Positions 30,660 to 41,732 of a DNA stretch of 64,000 bases are shown here, in pieces (the stretch's first letter is position 1; each line of letters starts with the position of its first letter). Origin of the DNA: Candidatus Sabulitectum silens (GTDB taxonomy: Bacteria > Fermentibacterota > Fermentibacteria > Fermentibacterales > JCC-6); NCBI GenBank assembly GCA_001875255.1, contig MJAN01000004.1:157907-221906 (forward strand), in the 5' to 3' direction. Made by a program: the position numbers and the translations under genes. Below the pieces are notes generated by a model. That model was given only the letters and a program-made list of their open reading frames with translations. It was not told the origin of the DNA and made no database searches.

Positions 30660-31749
30660 AGATCTGCTGAAACAGGTCGGGGTTGAGGGAGAAGGCGGAA
30701 ATACCCTCCTCGTCTATGTTGAAATCCCAGAACGCCCCGTCGGTACCGGCATCGGGGACCATAGCGGCAAAGAGATGTTCCCCCTGGTAGTCATAAACAT
30801 CGAAAACCGGCTGGAGCTCGGTTCCCCTGCGGACCCAGATCCTTTCGCCGTCGGTTTCCACCTCGCTGATGGTACTCCTCATGGGATCAGGATTGAAATC
30901 GATCACCACCCCGCTGGCGCCCATGGATTCAAGATAGGACTCCACATAGACCTTTTCTTCCTCTATCTCTTCGGCTGTTTTCGCCACCGGTTCCACGCTC
31001 TGCTCTATCTCCAGGAACATTTCGCCGTCGGCCCTGAACCCCTGAACCAGGTACTCGTCGCCGGTGAGTTCGGCCATGAAGACATTACCCTGCCGGTCCG
31101 CGGCGAAGGCATGGCCCATCATGGTGTTCCGAAGAAGCTCCGTGAGGTCGTTGGGGTCGAAGGGGAACTCGTATTCCCAGTACTTCACCACCGGCTCCTC
31201 GCCAAGCTCGTACCTGCCTATGAATGTGGTAACCATAAGGTCGCCGTTCTCTGCCGGGAGGACCTGAAGTCTGTTGGCCACATAGGCCTCTCCGTCGGCG
31301 CCCCGGAGGTCCATGGGCGGATTGTTGTAGAAGGGTGTGAGGACCCCAGCCATTCCCCCTCCGGTGTGAAGCCGTGAAGTCCTCCGCTCCAGGGACTCTC
31401 AACCACTATCCTGCCGTCGGAGAGAACGGTCATGTCCAGGGGGTTGGAGAGTTCCCCGGGGCCGCTGCCGCTCCGGGAAATGTTTCGTATGAACTCGCCC
31501 TCCGATGAGTATATCCTTACCCTGCAGGCTGATCTGTCCAGAACGACGATATTCCCCGAAGGGTGGTGGTCAAGGCTTTGCACCGCCCCCAGCACATAGT
31601 TGCTGTCCCCCATCTCGACACCTATGGAGTGGGTGATATCGAGCTGGATGAGGTCTTCTCCCCGGGGAGGTAACGGCTTCCGGGGCCTGGCCTCCGCAGC
31701 CGGCCAGAAGCATGGCAAGACCGGCTGCCATTGTTAATACGGATTTCAT
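30640..31749 (-). CDS. exported lipoprotein with 6-bladed beta-propeller (NHL-like)
   Basis: The signal peptide MKSVLTMAAGLAMLLAGC has a clear lipobox. Propeller blades are recognisable in SLDHHPSGNIVVLDRSACRV, IYSSEGEFIRNISRSGSGPGE, PLDMTVLSDGRIVV and AFAADRQGNVFMAEL; the GxGPGE turn is typical of the 6-bladed propeller lipoproteins common in Bacteroidetes-like genomes. Slips near 31670 and 31350 break the chain. About 370 residues. The start at 31749 is favoured because it begins the signal peptide directly. Probably periplasmic or outer-membrane anchored; ligand unknown. Confidence 0.75.
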
Positions 31750-31837
31750 AAGGGTTCTCCATTCAGTTCTTGGCTGTAACACTCAGGGTTTGATTCAGCA
31801 CAAGTATAAATAGGCTTTTCAATTTGTAAAGACGCCT

Positions 31838-31866
31838 TTGCCTTATTGACGACCATGGCATATATA
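31838..31866 (+). promoter_or_regulatory. promoter of the ABC exporter operon
   Basis: TTGCCT (31838-31843), 17-base spacer, TATATA (31861-31866); AAGGGGG precedes the ATG at 31890. Confidence 0.5.
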
Positions 31867-31889
31867 TTGCGGTACAAGGGGGATGATGC

Positions 31890-32828
31890 ATGCCGGAAAA
31901 CTGCGTCGAGGTTAGCGGCCTCGTGAAGAAATACGGAGACCTCACAGCTGTGAAGGGCATATCCTTCGGTGTAAAAAGGGGGGAAATACTGGGCATCCTG
32001 GGTCCCAACGGCTCCGGGAAGACAACCACCCTGAAGTCGATCCTCGGCCTGATCACCTTCGACGGCGGAGGGATAACGGTTAACGGCTTTGATATACTGA
32101 AGGACCGCCGGAAGATACTTGAGGCCACAGGGGCGGTGCTCGAGGGGGCCAGGAACACCTACTGGTACCTCTCCCCCAGGGAGAACCTGGCCTACTTCGC
32201 CGGGATAAGGGGCCTCGGCGGCAAAAAAGTCGCCGAGAGAACCAACTATCTCCTGGAAACCCTTGAACTCGCCGATGTGGCGGACAAGGAACTGAGGCAG
32301 TTCTCCGCGGGAATGAAGCAGAAGTGCGCCCTTGCCTGCGCCTTCGTACACGATCCGGAGATACTCCTGCTCGATGAACCCACACTGGGCCTGGATGTGG
32401 AGATAAGCCGGCATATCAGGAACTGGCTGAAGACCATCACAGGGGAACAGCGGAAGACCATTCTCATAACCTCCCATAACATGGACTTCATCGAATCGGT
32501 CTGCGACCGCATACTGATGATGCGCCGGGGTGAGATAGTCTCCCACGAGACCGTTGCCTCGCTGAAGGAGAAGTTCGCCGGCAGGTACTACCAGTTCATT
32601 CTCAAGGCCCTCCGCGCCGGGGCTTACAGAAGACCTCCGGGTATCGGAAGGACCACCGTCGACGGCTGCAACATCAGGGTGGAGCTTCATTCCCTTGCAG
32701 GGCTTCTTCCCATGATCCAGGCGGTTGTGGGTTCCGGTGCTGAAATGGCAGACTTCAGAACGGTGGAGAACAACCTCGAGGAGATCTTCCTGGAGATGAC
32801 CGGGGGAGGCTCCTATGAAGGTCCTTAG
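31890..32828 (+). CDS. ABC transporter ATP-binding protein
   Basis: Cytoplasmic ATPase of an ABC-2 type exporter, 312 residues, intact. Walker A is ILGPNGSGKTTT, the signature is QFSAGMKQK (degenerate LSGGQ), Walker B is EILLLDEPTLGLD and the H-loop is ILITSHNMD. The C-terminal 90 residues resemble the extension found in DrrA/CcmA-like exporters. The permease gene starts inside its last codons (32815), so the pair is co-translated. Substrate unknown; such pairs export antibiotics, lipids or polysaccharides. Confidence 0.9.
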   Translation: MPENCVEVSGLVKKYGDLTAVKGISFGVKRGEILGILGPNGSGKTTTLKSILGLITFDGGGITVNGFDILKDRRKILEATGAVLEGARNTYWYLSPRENLAYFAGIRGLGGKKVAERTNYLLETLELADVADKELRQFSAGMKQKCALACAFVHDPEILLLDEPTLGLDVEISRHIRNWLKTITGEQRKTILITSHNMDFIESVCDRILMMRRGEIVSHETVASLKEKFAGRYYQFILKALRAGAYRRPPGIGRTTVDGCNIRVELHSLAGLLPMIQAVVGSGAEMADFRTVENNLEEIFLEMTGGGSYEGP

Positions 32829-33576
32829 CCTTCTTGCCGCCGAGGCCAGAATGGTCTTCTGGACCATGAAGCGCTACATAGTGAACACCCTGTCCGGCAT
32901 AGGCATAATGTTCCTCATCTTCATGGGAATGTTCTGGGGGTGAAGACCATAGGCGGCTCCGGGGTAACAGGGGAATCCCTGGATGCAATGCTGGTGGCTA
33001 CATCCTCTGGATGAGCGCCATGTTCTGCATGCAGAACACGGGGTCGGAAATTCTCTCCGAATCCCAGCAGGGAACCCTGGAGCAGCTCTATCTGTCACCC
33101 ATGGGGCCAACCGCATACTCTTCTTCAGGGCCCTTATGAACATGGTCTTCAACTTCGCATTCATCACCGTACTCCTCTACCTGTCCATGGCGGCCACGGG
33201 AAGGTGGCTGTCGGTGAATCTCCCCTACCTCTACGGCATGGTGGTGCTCTCAACGCTGTCCCTGGTGGGAATAAGCTTCATGCTCGGCGGACTGGGCCTT
33301 ATACACAAAAGGATACAGGCAATCAACGGCATACTGTCCTTCGGCCTCATCGGCCTGATGCTCCTGCCCACATATCCCCTGACCCCCCAGAGCTTCCTTC
33401 CCTTCATCGCCGGAGCCGCGGTGGTTCGGAACACCATCGTAAGCGGCGCCTCATACCCCCTTTGGTGGTACCTGTTCATCGCCGGGAACAGCCTCTTCTA
33501 CCTGGCCGCCGGCCTTTTCGTGTTCAAGCTCCTTGAGAGAAAGGCGAAAAGGCTGAACAAGATGGGACAGTACTAG
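32815..33576 (+). CDS. ABC-2 type transporter permease
   Basis: Polytopic membrane partner of the preceding ATPase, about 253 residues with six hydrophobic segments. It opens MKVLSLLAAEARMVFWTMKRY and carries the family-typical EILSESQQGTLEQLYLSPM just before the second helix pair. LMNMVFNFAFITVLLYLSMA, YGMVVLSTLSLVGISFMLGG and LSFGLIGLMLLPTYPL are membrane segments. Slips near 32940, 32995 and 33105 break the first third. The ATG at 32815 overlaps the ATPase gene by 14 bases. The two genes form a complete exporter operon. Confidence 0.85.
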
Positions 33577-35229
33577 GGACCCCTTCGTGAAGCGGAAACC
33601 AGGGCCCTCTCAGCCGCAAGGTTCCGTGAAGAGAACCGAAGGGAGACCCCCTGGAAGAGAAGAGGACCGAACCGGGCTCCCGGGCCAGCCACTCCGGCAC
33701 CGAGGCCAGGTCGTAGTAGAGGGAGTCCTCCATCTGGACCGGGCATATACTGACAGTTGAGTGTCCGGAAACAGGGCTGATGAGGAACAGTTCCCCGGCT
33801 TCCCCGGCCCCGGCGCAGGAAGGGTAGCCGAACAGCCCCTCTGGGTCGATTCCGCTGGCGAGATACACAAGGGTGTCCCCCCCTTCGGTGAACATATCCG
33901 GTGAAACAGGGTAAACACTGTGTCCCGACCCCTGAATAAAGACAAGATGACCGTTCCCGGATTCAGCAAGGAGCTCCCACATGGCTCCGGTTCCAGCCAC
34001 CGGTCGCCGGGGCTCATGGCCCAGGCATTCAAGGGGCATCATGTACTCCCCGGGCCAGAATGTGCCGAAGTCCCCCACCGACGGTGTTACACCGGTGATG
34101 AACAGAGGAGTGTCACCGGGGAGGGATTCGGCTATCTGCGCTATTCTGTGCGTTGTTTCATTTACGGCGCGGGACGCGGCGGCCAGTGTTCTCACCTGAT
34201 CCAGGGAGAACTGGAACACCCCCAGGAGGAACACTGCGAAGAGTGTGTATAAGGCCCGTGAGTTCCTCAGCCGCTGGAAAAGAAGGGCTATGAAAAGCCC
34301 AGCCCCGGGCACCGCGGCAACTGCGAGGTCCGGACGGACAACGAGGTTCGCCACCGGGATCAGAGGAAAGAAACCCAGGGAAAGAAGGAGAAACCTGTGC
34401 CGCCATTCAGAGGCAAGGAAGAACACCGGAAGGGTGAGGGCCAAAAGAAGGATCCTTGCGGGTATCATGGACAGCCAGGGGCTGAAAAGGGTTCCGCCGT
34501 AGAGCAGCACACCGGTAAGGGAGGACAGCCCGAAGGCGGTGGTCCCTGGTAATTCACCTGAAGTCCCATGGCGCTGTAGCGCATGGCCCCGTAAACCGCC
34601 AGCGCCGCAAGGGAGACCCCGAAGAGCAGAATGCCGTTGCGAAGCCTTTTCCCCCGGGGTGAACCGGCGCTCCCCAGTGCGGCGAACACCGGAGGGGCGG
34701 CCAGGAAGGTTTCCTTGAAAAGCAGGGATACAAGGAACAGGAAGGGCACGATCAGAAGCATGGGCAATGAGGGCCTCCTGCACCAGCGTATGGAGAGTAT
34801 CATGGCCCAGATGAAGGGGATACCGGCCAGCATGGTGGCCCGCCAGGAAACCCGTGCCGCGGAAACCGCCACCGGGTAGCAGAGAACCAGGAAGGCTACC
34901 CCGGCGAAGAGCGCCGCCTTGTTGTCCACGAAATCCCTCATGAAAACCCCGGTGGAAAAGCAGAAAAGAGCCAGTATGACCAGGCTCGTTATGTGCCAGG
35001 CGCCTGGTCTTTCCACCCCCCACAGGGCGTTGTCCGCCGCCCAGGCCAGTGTCATCAGGGGTCTGTATCCACCTGAGGATTCCCCTGCGAAAGCCCCGGC
35101 GGCTTCGCCGAAGGTATGGGAGCAGTCCAGATAGTCGTCGGTGATGAAACCCGTTCGAAGGGTGGGCAGATAGAGGAGTGCGGCAGCGGCCAGAAGCGCC
35201 GCTGCCGATATGTATCGGCGGAGTTTCAT
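33524..35229 (-). CDS. large multi-pass membrane protein, GT-C glycosyltransferase-like
   Basis: About 565 residues with ten or more hydrophobic segments in the first 380. The first loop contains GFITDDYLDCSHTF, and an acidic DD motif after helix 1 is characteristic of GT-C glycosyltransferases that use lipid-linked sugars. A non-membrane C-terminal region follows. One slip near 34540 joins YQG to TTAFGLSSLTGVL. The last 20 residues as read overlap the convergent permease gene antisense, so the true end may be nearer 33610. No family name is certain. A role in surface glycan assembly is a guess from the fold. Confidence 0.55.
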
Positions 35230-35245
35230 TGTTTGGCCCGGGAGT

Positions 35246-35511
35246 TCAGAAGGATGAACGGAGCATCAGCAGCCCCACCAGAACAACAAGGATCGCAGCG
35301 GCGCCCAGCACGGAGAAAACCCGTTTGCGCTTAACCGAGGACTGGAACTCGTCGGGGAACTCTCCCAGGAGGATCTTACCGCATGCCGGGCAGGTGTATG
35401 AAGCTGCAGCACCGGCTATGAGCATTCCGATAAGGCCGGCATGCTGGCGGCGGAAGTGTTAGAGGATTTCGTTACTGTCTTCTCCTGGCATCTCGGGCAG
35501 TACTGTTCCAA
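35246..35511 (-). CDS. small zinc-ribbon membrane protein
   Basis: About 88 residues. It starts at a TTG (35511) with AGGAG seven bases upstream. Two CxxC pairs (YCPRCQEK near the start and YTCPACGKI in the middle) suggest a zinc ribbon. A hydrophobic helix VLGAAAILVVLVGLLML closes the chain, giving a tail-anchored protein. One slip near 35455 joins the halves. It has weak resemblance to many small membrane zinc-ribbon proteins; function unknown. Confidence 0.6.
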
Positions 35512-35594
35512 AGCCGGGCTCCTTTCAGCAAAAGTGATGGGAAAAAAATAACCGCGGAACCCTCCTCCGGCCAGCCCGGAACGAACCCGTATTG

Positions 35595-35679
35595 CTTCCC
35601 TTACAGAAGGAAAGAATTGGGCACTTCTTTCCTTGACAGAAGGAAATATTATAGATATAGTTTCCCTGGAGGAAGGAAA
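35595..35679. promoter_or_regulatory. three operator-like palindromes at exact 33-bp spacing
   Basis: Sites at 35595-35613 (CTTCCCT-N5-AAGGAAA), 35628-35646 (TTTCCTT-N5-AAGGAAA) and 35661-35679 (TTTCCCT-N5-AAGGAAA). Centres at 35604, 35637 and 35670 are 33 bp apart, about three helical turns. Site 2 covers the -35 and site 3 covers the predicted transcription start and ribosome site. Confidence 0.75.
35633..35661 (+). promoter_or_regulatory. consensus-like promoter of the DUF4143 ATPase gene
   Basis: TTGACA (35633-35638), 17-base spacer, TATAGT (35656-35661). Transcription would start near 35668, leaving a short leader with GGAGGAAGG before the TTG at 35684. Confidence 0.75.
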
Positions 35680-35683
35680 CAAT

Positions 35684-36997
35684 TTGAACACGGGCACCAT
35701 TGTTGCTGATTCACTGAGCAGGGATTTCCCGGGGTTAAAACCCAGAACTGCATCCCTGGAAACCGTTCCCGGCATGGCATCGGTGGTTATCGGGATGCGC
35801 CGCTCGGGAAAAACCTGTCTCATGTTCAGGGAGATAGAGCGGCTGCTGGCCGAGGGAGTGGAGCGGTCAAGGATACTCTATGTCAACCTTGAGGATGACA
35901 GGCTCTACCCCATTCAGGATAACATTCTGCCGGATATACTGGAGTCCTTCTACAGACAGACCGCGGCTCCCAGGGACAGCAGGGTATTCATCTTCCTCGA
36001 TGAGGTTCAGGCGGTTCAGGGCTGGTCACGGTTTGCCAGAAGGATCCTCGATACCGAGAAGGTCTCCCTTTTCGTCACAGGGTCCTCCGCAAAAATGCTT
36101 TCCAGCGAAGTCGCCACCGAGTTCCGGGGCCGGGGGTTCACCACTGAGGTCTTTCCCCTGAGCTTCAGGGAGTATCTCAGCTGGAAGGGGATCGGCGTGT
36201 CGGCCCCTCCATATGGAGCCCGCATACGGTCGCTGATGGAGAAAAGCCTCCCTGAATACCTTCGGCAGGGAGGTTTTCCCGGGGTGCAGGAGCTTAAGGA
36301 ACACCAGCGGATACAGGTTCTTCAGAGCTATGTTGAACTGGTCATCCTGAGGGATATCATGGAGAGGCACGGGCTGGGGAATCTTCAGGCGATCAGAGGC
36401 TTCGTGATGTTCCTTCTGCAGTCTTCAGCAGGGCTTGTTTCGGTGAACAAGGTTTACCGCGACCTTTCATCCAGGGGGATCCGTGTGGGCAAGGAAACCC
36501 TTTACGAGCTGCTCAACCACCTCACCGATGCATTCCTGCTGTCATCGGTCACCCTTTTCCACAGGTCCCTGAGGGTCAGGCAGAGCAACCCCCGAAAGGT
36601 CTATACCGTTGACCCCGGGCTTTCCTTTGCCTTTTCCCCCTCGGGCACATCGAATACTGGAAGACGCCTTGAGGAAGCGGTCTTTCTGCAGCTCAGAAGA
36701 AGGGCGGCATCCTCAAGACCTGCCACTATCTGCTACTACAGAACGAAAAGCTGCAAGGAGGTCGATTTCGTTTTCGGAGACCCGGACACCGGAATGGCAC
36801 GGAAGCTGATCCAGGTGTGCGCGGATATGGCCGACGGGGGAACCAGAAAGAGGGAGATCGAAGCCCTGGAGGAGGCAATGGAGGAGACAGGCCTCCGGGA
36901 GTCCTGCATTATCACCCTTTTTGAAGAGGGTGAGGTTGGATCAGTTCAGGGAAACATTCGAATTCTCCCCGCTTGGAAGTGGTTCCTCGAGGGCTGA
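35684..36997 (+). CDS. AAA-family ATPase with DUF4143 domain
   Basis: Cytoplasmic protein of the AAA_14 plus DUF4143 family, about 437 residues and intact. Walker A region MASVVIGMRRSGKTCL, Walker B FIFLDEVQAVQGW and sensor VTGSSAKMLS lie in the first third; the DUF4143 part includes GFPGVQELKEHQRIQVL and the C-terminal nuclease-like CYYRTKSCKEVDFVF. The open frame extends up to 35633, but that start would lie inside the promoter; TTG 35684 has GGAGGAAGG before it. This family is patchily distributed and often mobile; its substrate is unknown. Three regular operators in front suggest tight repression. Confidence 0.85.
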   Translation: MNTGTIVADSLSRDFPGLKPRTASLETVPGMASVVIGMRRSGKTCLMFREIERLLAEGVERSRILYVNLEDDRLYPIQDNILPDILESFYRQTAAPRDSRVFIFLDEVQAVQGWSRFARRILDTEKVSLFVTGSSAKMLSSEVATEFRGRGFTTEVFPLSFREYLSWKGIGVSAPPYGARIRSLMEKSLPEYLRQGGFPGVQELKEHQRIQVLQSYVELVILRDIMERHGLGNLQAIRGFVMFLLQSSAGLVSVNKVYRDLSSRGIRVGKETLYELLNHLTDAFLLSSVTLFHRSLRVRQSNPRKVYTVDPGLSFAFSPSGTSNTGRRLEEAVFLQLRRRAASSRPATICYYRTKSCKEVDFVFGDPDTGMARKLIQVCADMADGGTRKREIEALEEAMEETGLRESCIITLFEEGEVGSVQGNIRILPAWKWFLEG

Positions 36998-37007
36998 ATT
37001 CACTCCC

Positions 37008-40000
37008 TCAGTCCTGCTTCCCTCCCGGTGGATCCGCCCTTCCGGGCCTTGAGGGAAGACCCCTCTCCATCCACCAGCTGTAGGCCACAGGAACTATCAT
37101 TATGGTCAGCAGCTCAATGAGCATCCCGCCGAAGACAGGAAGGGCCATGGGGCGGGCCAGGTCGCTTCCCCTCCCCGAGGCAAGAAGCACCGGCACCAGG
37201 GCCACCAGGGTGGTGACCGTTGTCATCAGAGCGGGTCTTATCCTTCTGCCGGCGGCTTCAATGGCAAGGCTTCTTACCTCCTCCTTCGAGGATGGAGTTC
37301 TCTCCCTCCTCAGCTGGGTCATGTAGGTGGCCATGAGAACACCGTCATCGACACATATTCCCATCAGCGCTATGAAGCCCACCACCACCGCCACCGTTAT
37401 GTATACCGCTCCCTCCGGGGATGCCCCGGTAAGACCCATACCCGAAAGCAGGGTCTGGATGCCGGGCCAGAACCTGATGAAAAGAAGCCCGCCGGCAACT
37501 GCCAGGGGCACTGTTCCGAGGAAGATGATCAGGGGAACGGAAAGGGTCTTGAACTGAAGGTACATCAGGAAGAATATCGCTATCAGACAGAGGGGAATGA
37601 GAAGGGCGAACCTGCTCCTTGCCTCCTCCTGATTCCTGTAGTTTCCTATCCACTCGAAGCGGTATCCCTCGGGCAGGTTCAGCCTGCGTTCCCGGGGACA
37701 TTGTTCTCTCACGCTCAACGATATCCCTGAGAAGACGGTCCGCCTCCTGAACGAGACCGCCCTCGTCCCTGCCCATGGCATTCAGCATCACATAGCCGGT
37801 AAGCTCACCGTCCACGGACCTTATCACCGCCGGTCCGTCCACCGCTTCCACCGATGCCACCGTGGACAGGAGCACAGGGCTTCCCATATGCCCCGGAATG
37901 TATATGTCGCCGATATCCCCGGGTTCGTCCCTGTTCTCCCTGGTGTATCTCACCCTGACGGGAATTCGCTCCCTGCCGTTGAGAACACTGGTGGCCACGG
38001 TGCCGGACAGGGCTCCCCTGAGGGCGGAGAGGACCCCGTTCACCGTAAGACCGTGGTCCCCGGCGGCAATTCTGTCCACTGAAACCTCCAGATAGGGCCT
38101 CCTTGTGGTCCTCAGGGCCTGTACGTTCACCGCTCCGGGTATCTCCGACAGCAGCTCCTCCGCCGCTATTGCAACCCGCTCCAGCTGGTCGGCATCATCC
38201 CCCCTTATCTCCAGACCGATGCTGGTAACGATACCCGACTGGAGCATGACTATCCTGGTCTCTATGTGCTGAAGCCATGAGGGGGCTATTCCCGGCATGC
38301 GTACCGATCTTCTCAGAAGGGTAAGGATGGAGTCGGAGGTAACACCCTCCCGCCAGGTGTCCTCCGGTTTCAGCGTGATCACCGTCTCTATCATCCCCAC
38401 CGGGGCCGGGTCCAGGGGCGAATCCGCCCTTCCAGCCTTTCCCACCACACTTGCAACCTCGGGGATCTCCTCCATCGCCCGGTTCTGGCGGATCATTACA
38501 TCCACTGTCTCGTTAAGTGAGGCCTGGGTGAGAAGGGAAGGCATGAAGAGGAAGCTGCCCTCGTCAAGGGGGGCATGAACTGGGTACCTATACCCGGGAA
38601 GACGTTATGAAGCAGGGCCACCGGCCGCAGGCGGCGGGTATCAACCCCAAGCCCATTAAGGGGTGAAAAGAATCGATAGGCTCCCATTGCGGCCATTGCG
38701 CCGGTGAGGATGATCACAAGAAAGAGGAGCAGCAGCTTCCCCCTGTTGTTGAATGCCCGGCGGAGAAGCCCTGTGTAGGATCGGGTAAGCCCTTCCTCGA
38801 ACCTGTCCCTTCCGGGGTTATCCAGGGTTTCCCGGGCCATGAAATAAACCAGCAGGAATACCCCGGCGCCGGAAAGGGCTGCAAGGAACCAGGGCTTCAG
38901 GGGGGGAAGCCAGGCTCCGGCGGAGGCTGACGCCCAGGCTCCCAGAAGACCCAGCCCGAAGGAGGAGAGCAGGACCTTCATCCTGCTTCTTTCCAGCCTC
39001 GGCTCCTTCAGGGCGAACATGCTAAGCACTGGAACCAGGGTTATCGCCGTGAGTCCCGCCGCAAGGAGGACCAGGGTCTTCGTCCATGCCAGTGGTATGA
39101 AGAGCCTTCCGCTCTGACCCTGAAGAAAGAAAACGGGTATGAAGCTGATCACCGTTGTGGAGAGGGATGTGGCAATGGCCGGGGCCACCCTGGAAACGGC
39201 AAGGGGAATGACCGATTGACCGGAACCGGTCCTTTTCTCCTGGTGAATGCTTTCGGAGACCACTATTCCCATGTCCACTATGGTGCCTATGGCAATGGCT
39301 ATTCCGGCAAAACTCATGATGTTGGCGTTAACGCCGAAGATCCGCATTCCTATGAACGTAAGAAGAACGGCGAAGGGAAGGGTTGAAGCCACCGCAAGTG
39401 AGGTCTTCAGGTGAAAAAGGAAGGCGAGGACCACCAGCGCGGTGATCACCATCTGCCAGGTTATCGCCCCGGTAAGGGTTCCAACGGTCTCCTCTATCAG
39501 CTGTCGTCTGTCGTAGTAGGGGCTATCACAACACCCTCGGGAAGCCCCGGGGCCAGCCGGTCCAGCCGTTCCTCCACCGCCTCGATAACCGCAACGGGAT
39601 CGGCTCCGTACCTCATTACGACGATGCCGCCAACCAGTTCGCCCCTGCCATCGGCAAGGGCACCCCTTCTGAAGCCAGGGCCCATGGAAACCCTTGCGGC
39701 GTCACCAATGGTGAAGGGCCTGCCCTGGACCATCTTAACAAAGGTGTTCTCAATGTCCTCAATGGTCCTCAGCCGGCCTGCGCCCCTCACGGCGAACTCC
39801 AGCCCGGTTCGCTCAATGGTCCCGGCCCGGCGTCGGAGTTGGAGGAACCCAGGGCGTGATGAATGTCCGTGAGGGATATGCCGAGGTGGCGGAGAAGCTC
39901 AGGATCGGCCTCCACCAGATATTCCCTCTGAAAACCCCCAATACCTGATATCTCCGAAACACCGGGAACGCTCTGAAGGGCCGGCCGCACCGTGTAGTCC

Positions 40001-40467
40001 TGAATGGCCCTCAGTTCTCCCTGATCAAGGGGACCCTGAACCGTGTACCAGTATATCTGCCCGAGGGGTGTAGCATCGGGACCCATTGTCGCCGTGGCGC
40101 CTTCGGGAAGGGTGGCGGTGGCCCCGGCAAGCCTTTCAGAGACCCTTTCCCTCGCCCAGTAGACAGGTGTTCCGTCCTCAAAGACCACATAGATCCTGGC
40201 GAAGCCGAAGGATGACAGTGACCGAACCTGGCGTACTTCGGGAAGACCCTGGAGGGAGGAGGCCAGGGGGTAGGTTATCTGGTCTTCCACATCCCCGGGA
40301 CTTACCCCGGGCCAGTCCACGGAAACTATCACCTGGTTCTCGGAAACATCTGGAAGAGCGTCCACCGGCAGTGTTTCAAAGGCCCAGAGGCCGGCGCCGC
40401 ATACCGCCGCCGCAAGTGTGAGGACCGCGACCCTGTTCTGAAGAAGGAAACCGGTGAGTTTTTTCAT
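37008..40467 (-). CDS. cusA: CusA-like heavy-metal efflux RND transporter
   Basis: Inner-membrane proton-driven pump of the HME-RND family (Cu/Ag type). Recognisable parts are LPDVSENQVIVSVDWPGVSP, SSFGFARIYVVFEDGT, helix 4 with GIAIAIGTIVDMGIVVSESI, LDEGSFLFMPSLL-like text across a slip, and the second-half TTVTTLVALVPVLLASGRGSD. At least five slips (near 39840, 39520, 38565, 37740, 37700). Repaired length is about 1,150 residues, longer than typical, because a segment of about 60 residues with two extra hydrophobic stretches lies near 38830-38960. Its start lies five bases after the adaptor stop, so the two are co-expressed. Confidence 0.9.
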
Positions 40468-40471
40468 GGGG

Positions 40472-41732
40472 CTACGGGCTGTTCATAAGGGAAGGCATGC
40501 CGGTGAGTTCCGCCTGGGAGTCAAGCAGGAAGGCGCCGTGGTCGGCGATGATCTCCCCTCCGGAAAGGCCGGAGAGAACCGGGAAGTGCCTTGTTCCCCC
40601 TCGTCCCGGGACAGCGGACCCAGCTCGACAACCACCGGGACAAGGCTCACCCCTACCAGAGGAGATGGAATGTCCGTTGCCCTGTGCACCGTTCCGCTGT
40701 CTGAAGAGAGGGCATAGACGAGATGACGGCTGCCCATTGAAAGCACCGATGTGGCCGGTATGGCCAGTTCCGGTTCAGGGGTTCCACCGGCTTCATTTAC
40801 CAGGGTGATCCTTACCAGTCTCCGGGAAGAAGGGGGGTTTCCGGGGAACCTGCCTGTATCCTCGCTGTCCTGCCCCTTGTCACCGGATCGAAATAGGGAT
40901 CCAGATGTGTCACGGTTCCGGGGATCACGGTCCCGCCGGAATAGGCTGTAATGGCAACTGAATCCCCCGGGGTGACAAGGGCTGACTGGCCCTCCAGCAG
41001 TTCCGCCTCCACCCAGATGTCACTCAGATTGGCTATTTCCAGTATTACCTGTCCGGTCTGCACCCAGTCCCCGGCCTCAACCCTTCGGTCGGTCACCGTG
41101 CCGGAGTACCTGGAGGCCACCGGCAGGGCTTCCATCACCTCGCCGGTCTCCGCCACATGGGCAATGATCCACGGGGCTGCTCCCAGCTGCCTCAGCCTAT
41201 GTTCCGCACCGGCCTGGAGGCTTCCCCCGGGCTCACCGGCACGGAGGGAGTAAAGAAGATCATGCTGGGCCTCGATAAGCTCCGGTGAGTATATCCAGGC
41301 AACGGTGGAGCCTGAGCCTATGCTTTCCCCGGTGGAGGGGGAGGGGAACCGGTCTATCCTGCCGGAGGTCCATGCGGTTACCACCGCCCTGGATGTTTCC
41401 GCTTCCGTTACGGTGCCGGTAAGGGTAACGCTGTTCCTGAGCCGTCTGAACTCCACCTCTACCAGGGTCAACCCGGTGAGCTCCCTCTCCGCGGCACTCA
41501 GTGTGACGGTTACAGAAGAGGACGCTATTTCCTCAAGCTCCATTCCGCACACCGGGCAGAGGCCGGGGTTCTCCACAACCACACAAAGCATCGGGCAGGC
41601 CCATCTTCCCCCTTCATGGTCATGCCCCTCGTGGGCAAGTTCGTCATCACTGAGCAGGAACAGCCCGGGAAAGAGAATGAAGGCCAGAACCAGGGCCGCA
41701 AGGGCAGCCGCCGGCGGGATCAGCTTCTTCAC
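40472..41732 (-). CDS. cusB: CusB-like RND periplasmic adaptor with heavy-metal-binding N-domain
   Basis: Membrane-fusion protein linking the RND pump to an outer-membrane channel. An N-terminal hydrophobic anchor is followed by a His-rich stretch (HEGHDHEGG) and the metal-binding motif WACPMLCVVVENPGLCPVCG. Barrel and hairpin segments follow, such as GRIDRFPSPSTGESIGSGS, SGTVTDRRVEAGDWVQTG and VTPGDSVAITAYSGG. Slips near 40810 and 40600 break the C-terminal part; the natural end is SLMNSP with TAG at 40474-40472. The GTG start overlaps the upstream lipoprotein stop (GTGA). About 420 residues. Confidence 0.88.

Noticed and set aside
35595..35679. CRISPR mini-array (three similar units at 33-bp spacing)
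   Set aside because: The units are short palindromes with 14-bp gaps, overlap promoter elements, and no cas genes are near.
35633..35683. Upstream start of the DUF4143 ATPase at the TTG in TTGACA
   Set aside because: That TTG is part of the -35 element; transcription would begin near 35668, so the start must be downstream.
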